A program made the translations under genes and the position numbers. Shown one piece after another: positions 16,242 to 28,088 of a DNA stretch of 64,000 nt; the first letter of the stretch is position 1; each line of letters opens with the position of its first letter. Source of the DNA: a bacterium (GTDB lineage Bacteria > Krumholzibacteriota > Krumholzibacteriia > LZORAL124-64-63). The stretch lies in contig JAAEQC010000142.1 of assembly GCA_024231905.1 (NCBI GenBank), positions 147,367 to 211,366 of the forward strand. Reading direction: 5' to 3'. The notes under the pieces are model-generated. The model worked only from the letters and a program-made list of their open reading frames with translations. It had not been told where the DNA came from and did no database searches.

Positions 16242-17705
16242 CTACGGGGAGGAGACGTCGCGGCGGTAGAGATGGAACTCGATCGTCGCCAGCGGCACCT
16301 GGGTCCAACCCTCCAGGGGCGGCTCGGCGCATTCCCCACGACTCACAAGGAATACATGACCGCCCTTCCGGTCCGGAGCGATCCTACCGTACCGCTGCAG
16401 GGCCGAGTGGAGAGCCCAGTTCTTCATGAGATTCTGGCAGACGGTGACGACGCGCTCGGGACCCGGGTCCGGCGCCACCAGGGATTCCAGGTGGGCGACC
16501 ATGAGCTTCACGTCGCTGCGCAGGCGCGGGTCGCGGTTGTAGGCGCCCAGGTGGGTTGCCGACCAGGCCACGACCAGGAGCAGGAGCGTGACCGTCACGA
16601 TCCGCCATGCGCGGATGCCTCGTCCGTCCGGCTCCAACCGCTCGACCGATGAACGGGCCGCCGGCGCGGCCGCCAGGGCCAGGGCCAGGGCCAGGTAGGG
16701 GAACGCCGGCACGCCGTAGAAGAGGGACTGGCGCGGGCTGAGGCCCAGGGGCAGGGTGCCTGCCAGGCCCAACAGCAGGAACCACAGGGCCGTGCGCAGG
16801 TGCGGTCCAGCCGCGACTGCACGGCCGATCCGTCGCCAGGCCGCGGCCGCCAGAACGACCACGAGCCCGAGGGCGGGCAACAGGGCCTCCCCGAGAGTCA
16901 CCGCGAAATCGAAAACGTTCTTGTCGCCGCCCCGCGACCCGCCCAGGGTGGCCACCACCTGCTGCTCGTAGTATCGGGAGAGGCCTTCACGGGCCGCGGG
17001 CCAGGTCCAGAGCAGGGCGCCGCCGACGGCCAGGACAACCAGCATGATCAGGGTGCCCGCCGCTGCCGGCGCGAACCGCGGGCGTCCCGTGGCCAGGAAT
17101 GCCAGGCCCGGCGCGGCCAGGGGGAAGAGCCCGACCGGTCCTTTGGCGAGCACCGCCAGGAAGACCGCCGCGCCGGCCGTCGCCAGCCAACCCCAGGCGA
17201 TACCGTCCCGCTCTCGGGCGCGCACCACGCAGTAGACGGCGCCCAGGATGAAGATCGCCATGGTGTTCTCGAGCATGGCGTTGGCGTAGGACCAGGGCAC
17301 CTGCGGGTTCAGCAGCCACATGGCCAGCGGCAGCCAGCCACATCGGGCCAGCGTTGGATCATCCCGGTGCAGGCGTCGCCAGATGGCCACCAGGAGACCC
17401 GCGCAGGCCGCGAACGTGAGCAGGGAGTAGACCCGCTCGATCCACAGGTGGTCGCCGAAGACCAGGTAGCCCGGCGCCATGAGCCACAGCACCAGGGGTG
17501 GATGCTCGTGCCAGGACGGATGGACGGTGGCGCTCAGGTGGGGATGCCACAGGTCGCCCTGGCCGGCGGCCAGGTTGCGGGCCAGGTTGGCGTACACCTC
17601 GCCGTCCAGGAAGACGCCCTCGGCCAACAGTGCCGGCAGCAGGAAAGCGGCGGCGTAGGCGGCGGCCAGCAGCCAGAAGGGAATATGGGTGCCACGGAGG
17701 TTCAT
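16242..17705 (-). CDS. ArnT/PMT-like (GT39/GT83-type) membrane glycosyltransferase
   Basis: 487 residues from the ATG at 17705. About eleven hydrophobic segments are spread over residues 8-415. The first periplasmic loop carries the acidic motif of this class (GVFLDGEVYANLARNLAAG) and HEHPPLVLWLMAP, matching PMT_2-type enzymes. The C-terminal ~75 residues form a soluble domain (VVTVCQNLMKNWALHSALQRYG). It would transfer a sugar from a polyprenyl-phosphate donor to lipid A, another glycan or protein on the outer face of the inner membrane; acceptor unknown. A similar protein lies at 38822-40480. No glycan cluster surrounds it. Confidence 0.82.
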   Translation of the reverse strand: MNLRGTHIPFWLLAAAYAAAFLLPALLAEGVFLDGEVYANLARNLAAGQGDLWHPHLSATVHPSWHEHPPLVLWLMAPGYLVFGDHLWIERVYSLLTFAACAGLLVAIWRRLHRDDPTLARCGWLPLAMWLLNPQVPWSYANAMLENTMAIFILGAVYCVVRARERDGIAWGWLATAGAAVFLAVLAKGPVGLFPLAAPGLAFLATGRPRFAPAAAGTLIMLVVLAVGGALLWTWPAAREGLSRYYEQQVVATLGGSRGGDKNVFDFAVTLGEALLPALGLVVVLAAAAWRRIGRAVAAGPHLRTALWFLLLGLAGTLPLGLSPRQSLFYGVPAFPYLALALALAAAPAARSSVERLEPDGRGIRAWRIVTVTLLLLVVAWSATHLGAYNRDPRLRSDVKLMVAHLESLVAPDPGPERVVTVCQNLMKNWALHSALQRYGRIAPDRKGGHVFLVSRGECAEPPLEGWTQVPLATIEFHLYRRDVSSP

Positions 17706-17821
17706 GGCCGGTCCCGGTCGGAGCCCGTCGGTCGTGTGCAGGTGCGCTCCCGGCGATGAACCTGCGCGAAGGTCCAGGATCGCCGCTCACGGCGAACGGG
17801 TCAATGGGAGGATGCCCGGTT

Positions 17822-18691
17822 TCAGTGTTGGGCGGCTGCCTCGACCACGTCCGCGATGGCCTGCATCACGAGGTCGGGTTGCTGCCAGGGTACCCCATGG
17901 TTGCTCTCGGTGGCCTCGACCAGGATCGCCCCGGGCATGGCGGCGACCACCCTGTCGTGGGCCGCATGCCACGCCGCGTGTTCCTCCGCCTCGGGCAGGA
18001 ACTGCTGGCGGCTGCTGATCAGGCGCACGGGAATCCCCTCCGGGACCCGAGTTTCCCGCATGAGGGCCACCTTGGGTCCGAGGCCTTCGGCCATCATGCG
18101 CAGGTTCGCCCGTTGCTCGCGGGTCAACTCATCGGATGGCAACTCGGCCAGTTCTCCGGCGCCCATCATGGGATGAGTGTCGCAGTAAGCAACCCCGAGC
18201 GCCTCGACGAACTCGCAGTTGAAGGGATCGATGAAGACGATGCCGGCGACCCGGTCCGGGTGGTCGTTGGCGTGCAGGCGCGTCATCCAGCCGCCATAGG
18301 AATAGCCCACGAGGATGACCTCGGCGTCGAGGTTCAGCTTGTCCAGGGCGCGCCACAGGCTGTCCGATTCCTCCCGCATGTCACAGGGGATATCCGGCAG
18401 GTCGCTCTGCCCGAAACCCGGCCGGTCGTAGGACACGACCGTGGCGCCGGTCTCCGCCGCGACGCGCGCCATGAGGTCCGGCCACTGCCCCGAGTGCATG
18501 CCGCCGCCCGCTTCCATGAGGATGACCGGTCCCTCGCCACGGATGATCCGGAAGAAGAGGCGGTAGGATCCGGCGTCGACCAGGTGCTCCTCGGCGGCGG
18601 GAGGCAGGCTCGCCGCGGCCATGGATCCGCCGAGAATCCCGCAGGTGAAGACCAGGGCGAACAGTGCACGAGTGAACGGTCGGGCAGGCAT
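17822..18691 (-). CDS. Secreted alpha/beta hydrolase
   Basis: 289 residues, start at the ATG at 18691 (CCGGAGG upstream); an in-frame ATG 18 codons earlier lacks a ribosome site. Signal peptide ALFALVFTCGILGGSMA. The core shows the oxyanion-region motif LMEAGGGMHSGQW, VVSYDRPGFGQSD, the nucleophile elbow VGYSYGGWM (Ser), an acid candidate in FIDPFN and the catalytic His in TESNHGVPW. It therefore has a complete catalytic triad typical of esterases, haloperoxidase-like or peptidase-like hydrolases in the periplasm. Substrate not deducible. It stands upstream of a glycosyltransferase gene (116-bp gap). Confidence 0.85.
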   Translation of the reverse strand: MPARPFTRALFALVFTCGILGGSMAAASLPPAAEEHLVDAGSYRLFFRIIRGEGPVILMEAGGGMHSGQWPDLMARVAAETGATVVSYDRPGFGQSDLPDIPCDMREESDSLWRALDKLNLDAEVILVGYSYGGWMTRLHANDHPDRVAGIVFIDPFNCEFVEALGVAYCDTHPMMGAGELAELPSDELTREQRANLRMMAEGLGPKVALMRETRVPEGIPVRLISSRQQFLPEAEEHAAWHAAHDRVVAAMPGAILVEATESNHGVPWQQPDLVMQAIADVVEAAAQH

Positions 18692-18841
18692 CGTGGCTCT
18701 CCTCCGGTGTCGCGGCGAGAATCGGCCGACGGGTACGGAACGCATGGGACAGACGCGCTAGTGGGGTGCTGGGTTGCAGACCGTCCCTGACTGGAGGTGG
18801 ACCGTGCTGGGTATTGGTCCTCTTCGACAACAGGTTGGCGG

Positions 18842-18870
18842 TTTTCCAGATCGTTCCGGTATTCTATCCG
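18842..18870 (+). promoter_or_regulatory. Putative pnt operon promoter
   Basis: TTTTCC (18842-18847), 17-bp spacer, TATCCG (18865-18870). Same layout as the proS and pdxS candidates but with a weaker -10. The leader to the ATG at 18942 would be about 65 nt. Confidence 0.35.
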
Positions 18871-18941
18871 TGACATCGAAACCGATTTTCATTAGCTTTT
18901 GAGGCGTTCCGAACGCGATTCCCAGCCCAAGGAGATTGCCG

Positions 18942-20135
18942 ATGATCGTGGGAGTGTTGCGCGAAGCGGCTGCCGGCGAGCGCCGCGTGGCGCTGGTGCC
19001 GGCCTCAGTGCCGTTCCTCGCCAAATCCGGCCTGGACGTGGTCGTGGAGAAGGGCGCGGGGGAGGCCGCCGGCTACCCGGACGCCGAATACGCCGCCAAG
19101 GGTGCCTCCCTGGCCCCTCGTGACGAGGTGATCAACAAGGCAGCGGTGCTGCTGCAGGTGGACGGCCCCGGCACCGTGCAGGACGCCGACCTGAGCGGAC
19201 TGAGAAAAGGCCAGGCCCTCATCGGCATGCAGGACCCCCTGGGCAACCCCGAGGGTGCCAAGGCCATGGCCGCCGCCGGGCTGACCGCCTTCTCCATGGA
19301 GATGGTCCCTCGCATCACCCGCGCCCAGAGCATGGACGTGCTCAGTTCCATGGCCACGGTCGCCGGTTACCAGGCCGTCCTGGAGGCCGCCGCCCATCTG
19401 CCCCGGCTCTTCCCCATGCTCATGACCGCCGCCGGCACCCTGGCCCCGACCAAGGTCTTCGTCGTCGGCGTGGGCGTGGCGGGACTCCAGGCCATCGCCA
19501 CCGCCAAGCGTCTCGGCGCGGTGGTTGAGGCCTACGACGTGCGCCCGGCGGTGAAGGACCAGGTGGTCTCCGTGGGCGCCAAGTTCGTGGAATTCGATCT
19601 GGAGACGGGGGATTCCGAGGACAAGGGCGGCTACGCCAAGGAGCAGTCCGACGACTTCATCCGCCGCCAGCAGGAACAGATGCAGGCGGTGGTGGCCCGC
19701 AACGACGTGGTCATCACCACCGCCGCCATCCCGGGCCGAAAGTCACCCGTGCTGGTGACCGAGGCCATGGTCGAGGCCATGGCGCCCGGCTCGGTCGTCG
19801 TGGACCTGGCGGCCGAGCGGGGCGGCAACTGCGAGTTGACGTGCAAGAACGAGGTCGTCACCGCCCACGGCGTGACCATCCTCGGTCCCACGGACCTGGT
19901 CTCCCGCAAGCCCTACCACGCGAGCCAGATGTTCAGCAAGAACACCGAGACCTTCCTCAAGTCGCTGGTGAAGGACGGGGAATTGGCCCTGGACATGGAG
20001 GACGAGGTCGTCGCCGGTACGCTGCTGTGCCGGGACGGCGAGGTCGTCCATCCGCGCCTGTGCGAGATGCTGGGCCTGCCCGTTCCGGCCAAGCCGGCAA
20101 CCCCGGATACTCCGGACACCCCGGAAGGAGAGTGA
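18942..20135 (+). CDS. pntAA: Proton-translocating NAD(P) transhydrogenase, soluble alpha-1 subunit
   Basis: 397 residues from the ATG at 18942 (AAGGAG at 18929-18934). This is the NAD(H)-binding domain I of the enzyme that couples hydride transfer between NADH and NADP+ to proton entry. Markers: the N-terminal GVLREAAAGERRVALVPASV shared with alanine dehydrogenase, the Rossmann loop VFVVGVGVAGLQAIATAKRLGA with AYDVRP, a mobile-loop region near FDLETGDSEDKGGYA, and VVVDLAAERGGNCE. The last ~20 residues are a Pro/Asp-rich tail. The membrane part is encoded separately by the next gene, as in Rhodospirillum rubrum, rather than fused as in E. coli. Confidence 0.96.
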   Translation: MIVGVLREAAAGERRVALVPASVPFLAKSGLDVVVEKGAGEAAGYPDAEYAAKGASLAPRDEVINKAAVLLQVDGPGTVQDADLSGLRKGQALIGMQDPLGNPEGAKAMAAAGLTAFSMEMVPRITRAQSMDVLSSMATVAGYQAVLEAAAHLPRLFPMLMTAAGTLAPTKVFVVGVGVAGLQAIATAKRLGAVVEAYDVRPAVKDQVVSVGAKFVEFDLETGDSEDKGGYAKEQSDDFIRRQQEQMQAVVARNDVVITTAAIPGRKSPVLVTEAMVEAMAPGSVVVDLAAERGGNCELTCKNEVVTAHGVTILGPTDLVSRKPYHASQMFSKNTETFLKSLVKDGELALDMEDEVVAGTLLCRDGEVVHPRLCEMLGLPVPAKPATPDTPDTPEGE

Positions 20136-20136
20136 G

Positions 20137-20418
20137 ATGGACGCCCTCGTCGCTGCCGTAACCGTGTTCGTCCTGGCCGTCTTCATCGGCTTCGAGATCA
20201 TCACCAAGGTGCCGCCCACCCTGCACACGCCGCTCATGTCCGGCTCCAACGCCATCAGCGGCATCACGCTCATCGGCGCGGTGATCTCCACGCGCACCGA
20301 CAATCCCAAGCTGGCGACCATCCTCGGCACCGCCGCGGTGGCCTTCGCCATGATCAACGTGGTCGGCGGGTACATGGTGACTCACCGCATGCTGGACATG
20401 TTCAAGGGGAAGAGGTAA
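20137..20418 (+). CDS. pntAB: NAD(P) transhydrogenase, membrane alpha-2 subunit
   Basis: 93 residues from an ATG one base after the pntAA stop. It supplies part of membrane domain II of the proton channel. Three hydrophobic helices are visible: ALVAAVTVFVLAVFIGFE, a segment through GITLIGAVIS, and ILGTAAVAFAMINVVGGYMV. The signature KVPPTLHTPLMSGSNAISGI is diagnostic of PntAB. Length matches the separate alpha-2 subunit (about 90-110). Confidence 0.96.
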   Translation: MDALVAAVTVFVLAVFIGFEIITKVPPTLHTPLMSGSNAISGITLIGAVISTRTDNPKLATILGTAAVAFAMINVVGGYMVTHRMLDMFKGKR

Positions 20419-20422
20419 CGAC

Positions 20423-21811
20423 GTGAGCGATTTCCTCATCGACGCCGGCTGGGTGAACCTGGCCTACGTGGTGGCCTCGATTCTCTTCATCGTCGGCCTC
20501 AAGGGTCTGACCCATCCGCGGACCGCCGTACGGGGCAATCTGACCAGCGCCCTCGGTATGCTCCTGGCGGTGGTGGCCACCCTTCTGGCCAACGGCCTGG
20601 ACTTCCAGTGGATCATCGTCGGCGCGCTGCTCGGCGGCGTGATCGGCCTCGTGGCGGCCACCCGCGTGCAGATGACCCAGATGCCCGAGATGGTGGCGAT
20701 CTTCAACGGCTTCGGTGGTGGCGCCTCGGTGCTCGTGGCCGGCGCCGCGTTCACCATCGCCGCGGCACCGACCGCCCAGATGACCATCGCGACCGGTATT
20801 TCGGGCCTCATCGGCGCCGTGACGTTCACCGGTTCGTTCATCGCCTTCAGCAAGCTTGCCGGGATCATGCCCAGCGGCAACATAGCCTTCCCGGGCCAGA
20901 AGATCTTCAATGCCCTCATGGGTCTGGGCGCTCTGGCGTGCGTGGCCTGGCTCACCGTGGACCCTTCGGCCGTCATGGCCTACTGGATCATCGTTGCCAT
21001 AGCCGCCGTGCTCGGCATGACGTTGACCCTGCCCATCGGCGGGGCGGACATGCCCGTCGTCATCTCACTGCTGAACTCCTACTCGGGCCTGGCGGCCGCC
21101 GCCACCGGCTTCGTCCTCATGAACAACGTGCTCATCATCGCCGGTTCGTTGGTGGGCGCTTCGGGCATCATCCTCACACGCATCATGTGCGTGGCCATGA
21201 ACCGATCCCTGGGGCACGTGCTCTTCGGCACCCTGGGTCCCAGCGCCGACGGTCCCAGCGCCGACGACGTCTACGGCGGCAAGGTCAAGGCCACCGGCCC
21301 GGAGGAGGTGGCCATGCTCTTCGACTCCGCCCAGCGGGTGCTCGTGGTGCCCGGCTACGGCCTGGCCGTGGCCCAGGCCCAGCACGTGGTCAAGAACATG
21401 GCGGGCATCCTGGAGAGCCGGGGCCTTACCGTCGAGTACGGCATCCACCCGGTGGCCGGCCGTATGCCGGGGCACATGAACGTGCTCCTGGCCGAGGCCG
21501 ACGTGCCTTATGAGCAACTCCTGGAGATGGACCAGATCAACCAGGAGATCGAGCAGGTGGACGTGTGCCTGGTCGTCGGCGCCAACGACGTGGTGAACCC
21601 GGTGGCCCGCACCGATCCCCAGAGCCCTATCGCCGGCATGCCCATCATCGACGTGGACAAGGCCCGCACGGTGGTCGTGGTCAAACGTTCGCTGAGCCCG
21701 GGCTTCGCGGGCATCCCCAACCCGCTCTTCGCCGCCGACAACTGCCTGATGATGTTCGGCGACGGCAAGAAGGCGCTCCAGGAGCTGGTGGAGGCCCTCA
21801 AGGAGAACTAA
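20423..21811 (+). CDS. pntB: NAD(P) transhydrogenase, beta subunit
   Basis: 462 residues from the GTG at 20423. It has eight to nine transmembrane helices over residues ~1-270 (for example ATLLANGLDFQWIIVGALLGG, FNGFGGGASVLVAGA, NSYSGLAAAATGFVLMNNVLIIAG). The NADP(H)-binding domain III follows, at ~290-462, with VLVVPGYGLAVAQAQHVV (binding loop), HPVAGRMPGHMNVLLAEA, VGANDVVNPVARTDP and VVVKRSLSPGFAGI. It completes the three-gene operon. Role: NADPH supply at the cost of the proton gradient. Firm identification. Confidence 0.97.
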   Translation: MSDFLIDAGWVNLAYVVASILFIVGLKGLTHPRTAVRGNLTSALGMLLAVVATLLANGLDFQWIIVGALLGGVIGLVAATRVQMTQMPEMVAIFNGFGGGASVLVAGAAFTIAAAPTAQMTIATGISGLIGAVTFTGSFIAFSKLAGIMPSGNIAFPGQKIFNALMGLGALACVAWLTVDPSAVMAYWIIVAIAAVLGMTLTLPIGGADMPVVISLLNSYSGLAAAATGFVLMNNVLIIAGSLVGASGIILTRIMCVAMNRSLGHVLFGTLGPSADGPSADDVYGGKVKATGPEEVAMLFDSAQRVLVVPGYGLAVAQAQHVVKNMAGILESRGLTVEYGIHPVAGRMPGHMNVLLAEADVPYEQLLEMDQINQEIEQVDVCLVVGANDVVNPVARTDPQSPIAGMPIIDVDKARTVVVVKRSLSPGFAGIPNPLFAADNCLMMFGDGKKALQELVEALKEN

Positions 21812-22006
21812 CCGGGATTCAGCGCACGAACGACGAGGGCGATTCGCTACGGCGGGCCGCCTTTTTCGTGTCCGTCGGCGTCTCGGCACCCGCCTGAACA
21901 TGAATAGTCAAGTGGTCGAACTTTCCGTCGAATACGATAGGCGCAGGGCGCATGGGGCAAATGACGTCCGCGACATGGATTATCGGATTTCCGGGGAGGT
22001 CCCGAC

Positions 22007-26026
<4,020 letters not shown>

Positions 26027-26050
26027 CCGGGGCGGATCATTGTTGAACGT

Positions 26051-26080
26051 GAAGGGAGGGCCCCACGGGGCCCTCCCTTC
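26051..26080. terminator. Bidirectional hairpin between convergent genes
   Basis: Perfect 14-bp inverted repeat GAAGGGAGGGCCCC / GGGGCCCTCCCTTC around a two-base centre (effectively a four-base loop). It is 24 nt past the kinase stop and 18 nt past the lipoprotein stop. The GGAGGGCCCC core recurs at 28040-28061. Confidence 0.6.
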
Positions 26081-26098
26081 GTTCCGTCAGCTCCGATC

Positions 26099-27814
26099 TC
26101 AGCGTCTGCCGAAGCGCGCCGCCGTCTTGGTGAATCTCGGCGGAATCCGCCATACTTCCGTCTCTTCCCAGTCCCCGCCATCGATCTCGACCTCGCGGGA
26201 GACCGTGCGCAGTTCCCCGTAGGTCGGCGCGTACCAGATCGAGTCGGTCTCGGTGAACGCGTGCACCCAGGAATTGCCGTCCCGGAACTCGACCTGGAGC
26301 TCGCGGAAGACCGACCAGGCGTCGGCGATGTAGATCGCCGGCCCGTCGACGGGATAGTCGGCGCGCCCGATCACGCGGCCCGAGAGAGTGGCCCGGAAGG
26401 TGCCCTCGCCCGGGATTTCGACCTGTGTCGTCGACTCCCAGGTGCCGGGGGACAGGGGCAGGGGCAGTATGGTCAAGGGCGTGTCGAAGACATTGGCCTT
26501 GGAGAGGTCCTCGAAGGCCAGCCACTGCAGGGCGCCGCCGGTCTGCCGGAACTCCTCCCAGTCCCCGGTGGTGGTGGCGAAGTCCCAGTCCTCGTATTCG
26601 ACTTCGCGGTAGGAACCGCCAGGCTGGTCCTCCACCTGCACATACTCGTTGAAACTATCCGTGCCGAGCGGAATGGCGCTGCCTCCTTCACCCCAGGCCA
26701 CGTCGTACTCGTCGACGTACTGCATGCCGTCGTCGGCCGGGATATAGTCGGCGGCGCCGGCGATCTTGATCTCGTAGGTGTAGGGTGTGGTCTGGGCGTT
26801 TCCGGCCAGGTCCTCGAACCCGTCGAACGTCACCTCGATGGGCATGCCGCTGGGCAGGCCGCTGGGCAACGGAACCGTCAGCACGGTACCGCCGTCGGTC
26901 CAGAAGGGCTCGATCTCCATCTGTTGCATCATGAAGTAGAAGGCCAGATTCCAGGCCACCGGTTCGAGCGTCTCCTGGTTGACGGGTTCCGAGAAGGTCA
27001 GCCTGATGAAGCCCTTGTCGGCCGACACGCTGGTCGCGCCGTTGGTCGGGTCGGTCGCGATGATCGACGGTGCCGTGTTATCCACCTCGGCGCCGGTGGT
27101 GAAAGTGAGGTGCTCCGTCGCCGCCAAGTGGCGTCCGCCGTCGGACGCCAGCGACGTACCGATGACGACGGTGAACTCCGTGTCCGCCGGGAGCGAACCG
27201 TCCGGGTCGAGCAGTAGCTGGCCGTCGCCGATCTCGTCGTGGTCGTAACTGTAGTCGGCCTTGGGCATGGAGTCGTCGGTGATCCGGATGGCGGCCGCGA
27301 CCGTGGCCGTGTTGATCTCCTCGGAGAAGTTCAGAAGGATGCTGGCGTCGCGATTGACGCCGGTGGCCCCATCGGCGGGCGTCGTGCCGATGAGCAACAG
27401 TTCGGTCGAGGACCAGGTCCAGAAAGAGAAGACACGGTCGGCGGCGAGGGCGTTGCCGGCCTCGTCGGTCAGCGCCGTGCCGACGGTGCAGGTGATCTCG
27501 GTACCCTCGGGCCAGTCCGTGTGGCCGACCGCGAGCAGGCGATCGGTGTACCAGACGGATCCGGTCACGGTACCGGCCGAGAGGGTGACGGCGCCGTCGG
27601 CGCTGTCGGGATCCATGGCCTCGCTGAAGACGACGATCACGCTGTCGTCGACGGCAACCGCTCCTTCCGCGCCCGCAGGATCGGTGCCGAGCACCTCGGG
27701 CGGTGTGGTATCGGCTTCGGGCTTGGCGGGATCGTCATCGTCGGAACAGGCGCCCAGCCAGCCCAGCACGAGGACCAGGCAGAGGGCGGGTACGAGCCAG
27801 CGCGGGATATTCAT
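26099..27814 (-). CDS. Lipoprotein with repeated bacterial Ig-like (Big_5-type) domains
   Basis: 571 residues from the ATG at 27814. Lipoprotein signal with lipobox LGAC (Cys at ~23), then an acidic spacer (SDDDDPAKPEAD). Three Ig-like modules follow, each opening TPPEVLGTDPAGAEGAV, LIGTTPADGATGV or IIATDPTNGATSV and containing VFSEAMDPDS-, LNFSEEINTAT- or LTFSEPVNQET-type strands, as in Big_5 domains. The C-terminal ~210 residues (VEDQPGGSYREVEYEDWDF onward) form a unique domain shared with its neighbour at 28089-29864. It is probably anchored in the outer membrane facing the periplasm or surface. A paralog of the next gene; function unknown. Confidence 0.82.
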   Translation of the reverse strand: MNIPRWLVPALCLVLVLGWLGACSDDDDPAKPEADTTPPEVLGTDPAGAEGAVAVDDSVIVVFSEAMDPDSADGAVTLSAGTVTGSVWYTDRLLAVGHTDWPEGTEITCTVGTALTDEAGNALAADRVFSFWTWSSTELLLIGTTPADGATGVNRDASILLNFSEEINTATVAAAIRITDDSMPKADYSYDHDEIGDGQLLLDPDGSLPADTEFTVVIGTSLASDGGRHLAATEHLTFTTGAEVDNTAPSIIATDPTNGATSVSADKGFIRLTFSEPVNQETLEPVAWNLAFYFMMQQMEIEPFWTDGGTVLTVPLPSGLPSGMPIEVTFDGFEDLAGNAQTTPYTYEIKIAGAADYIPADDGMQYVDEYDVAWGEGGSAIPLGTDSFNEYVQVEDQPGGSYREVEYEDWDFATTTGDWEEFRQTGGALQWLAFEDLSKANVFDTPLTILPLPLSPGTWESTTQVEIPGEGTFRATLSGRVIGRADYPVDGPAIYIADAWSVFRELQVEFRDGNSWVHAFTETDSIWYAPTYGELRTVSREVEIDGGDWEETEVWRIPPRFTKTAARFGRR

Positions 27815-27917
27815 GGTGAGTCGCCTCCCCGGGCGGCCGGAGACCGCCCTATTAGTCCGTGAAACGAGTGCTCTCTAGAGATCGGAGACGGCGCGCAGGC
27901 GCCGCTCCTGGAGTAGG

Positions 27918-27947
27918 ATTATCACGTCGGCGGCGATTTGGCACAGG
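27918..27947 (-). promoter_or_regulatory. Promoter-like element conserved between the two lipoprotein paralogs (copy 1)
   Basis: Read on the - strand: CCTGTG (27947-27942), 18-bp spacer, GATAAT (27923-27918), with AAATCAA just upstream. The -10 ends exactly 104 nt above the start codon, the same distance as in copy 2 at 29968-29997. The rest of the 27815-28088 gap shows only an untranslated leader and a terminator. Confidence 0.55.
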
Positions 27948-28039
27948 TTGATTTGGATCTCCGCAGGAGAGCAAGGAACCCGCGTGATTCCGGCGCCGGG
28001 CCCGCCGCCGGTGGCGCCGGGCAGGATAGGGGCGAAGAA

Positions 28040-28061
28040 GGAGGGCCCCGGGGGGCCCTCC
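28040..28061 (-). terminator. Terminator hairpin after the second lipoprotein gene
   Basis: GGAGGGCCCC / GGGGCCCTCC separated by two bases, followed on the - strand by TTCTTC; 28 nt past the stop at 28089. Same core as the hairpin at 26051-26080. Confidence 0.55.
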
Positions 28062-28088
28062 CATCGTCGGGTCGTGGTCGCGCAGCCG

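Noticed and set aside
27939..27944. TGGCAC upstream of the first lipoprotein (and again at 29989-29994), considered as sigma-54 promoters on the + strand.
   Set aside because: The following TTGA is three to four bases away, not the five needed for -24/-12 spacing, and the first copy would face no + strand gene.
27990..28020. CCGGCGCC ... GGCGCCGG inverted repeat in the gap between the two Big_5 lipoproteins.
   Set aside because: Only an 8-bp stem with a long G+C loop in G+C-rich DNA; not distinguishable from chance.
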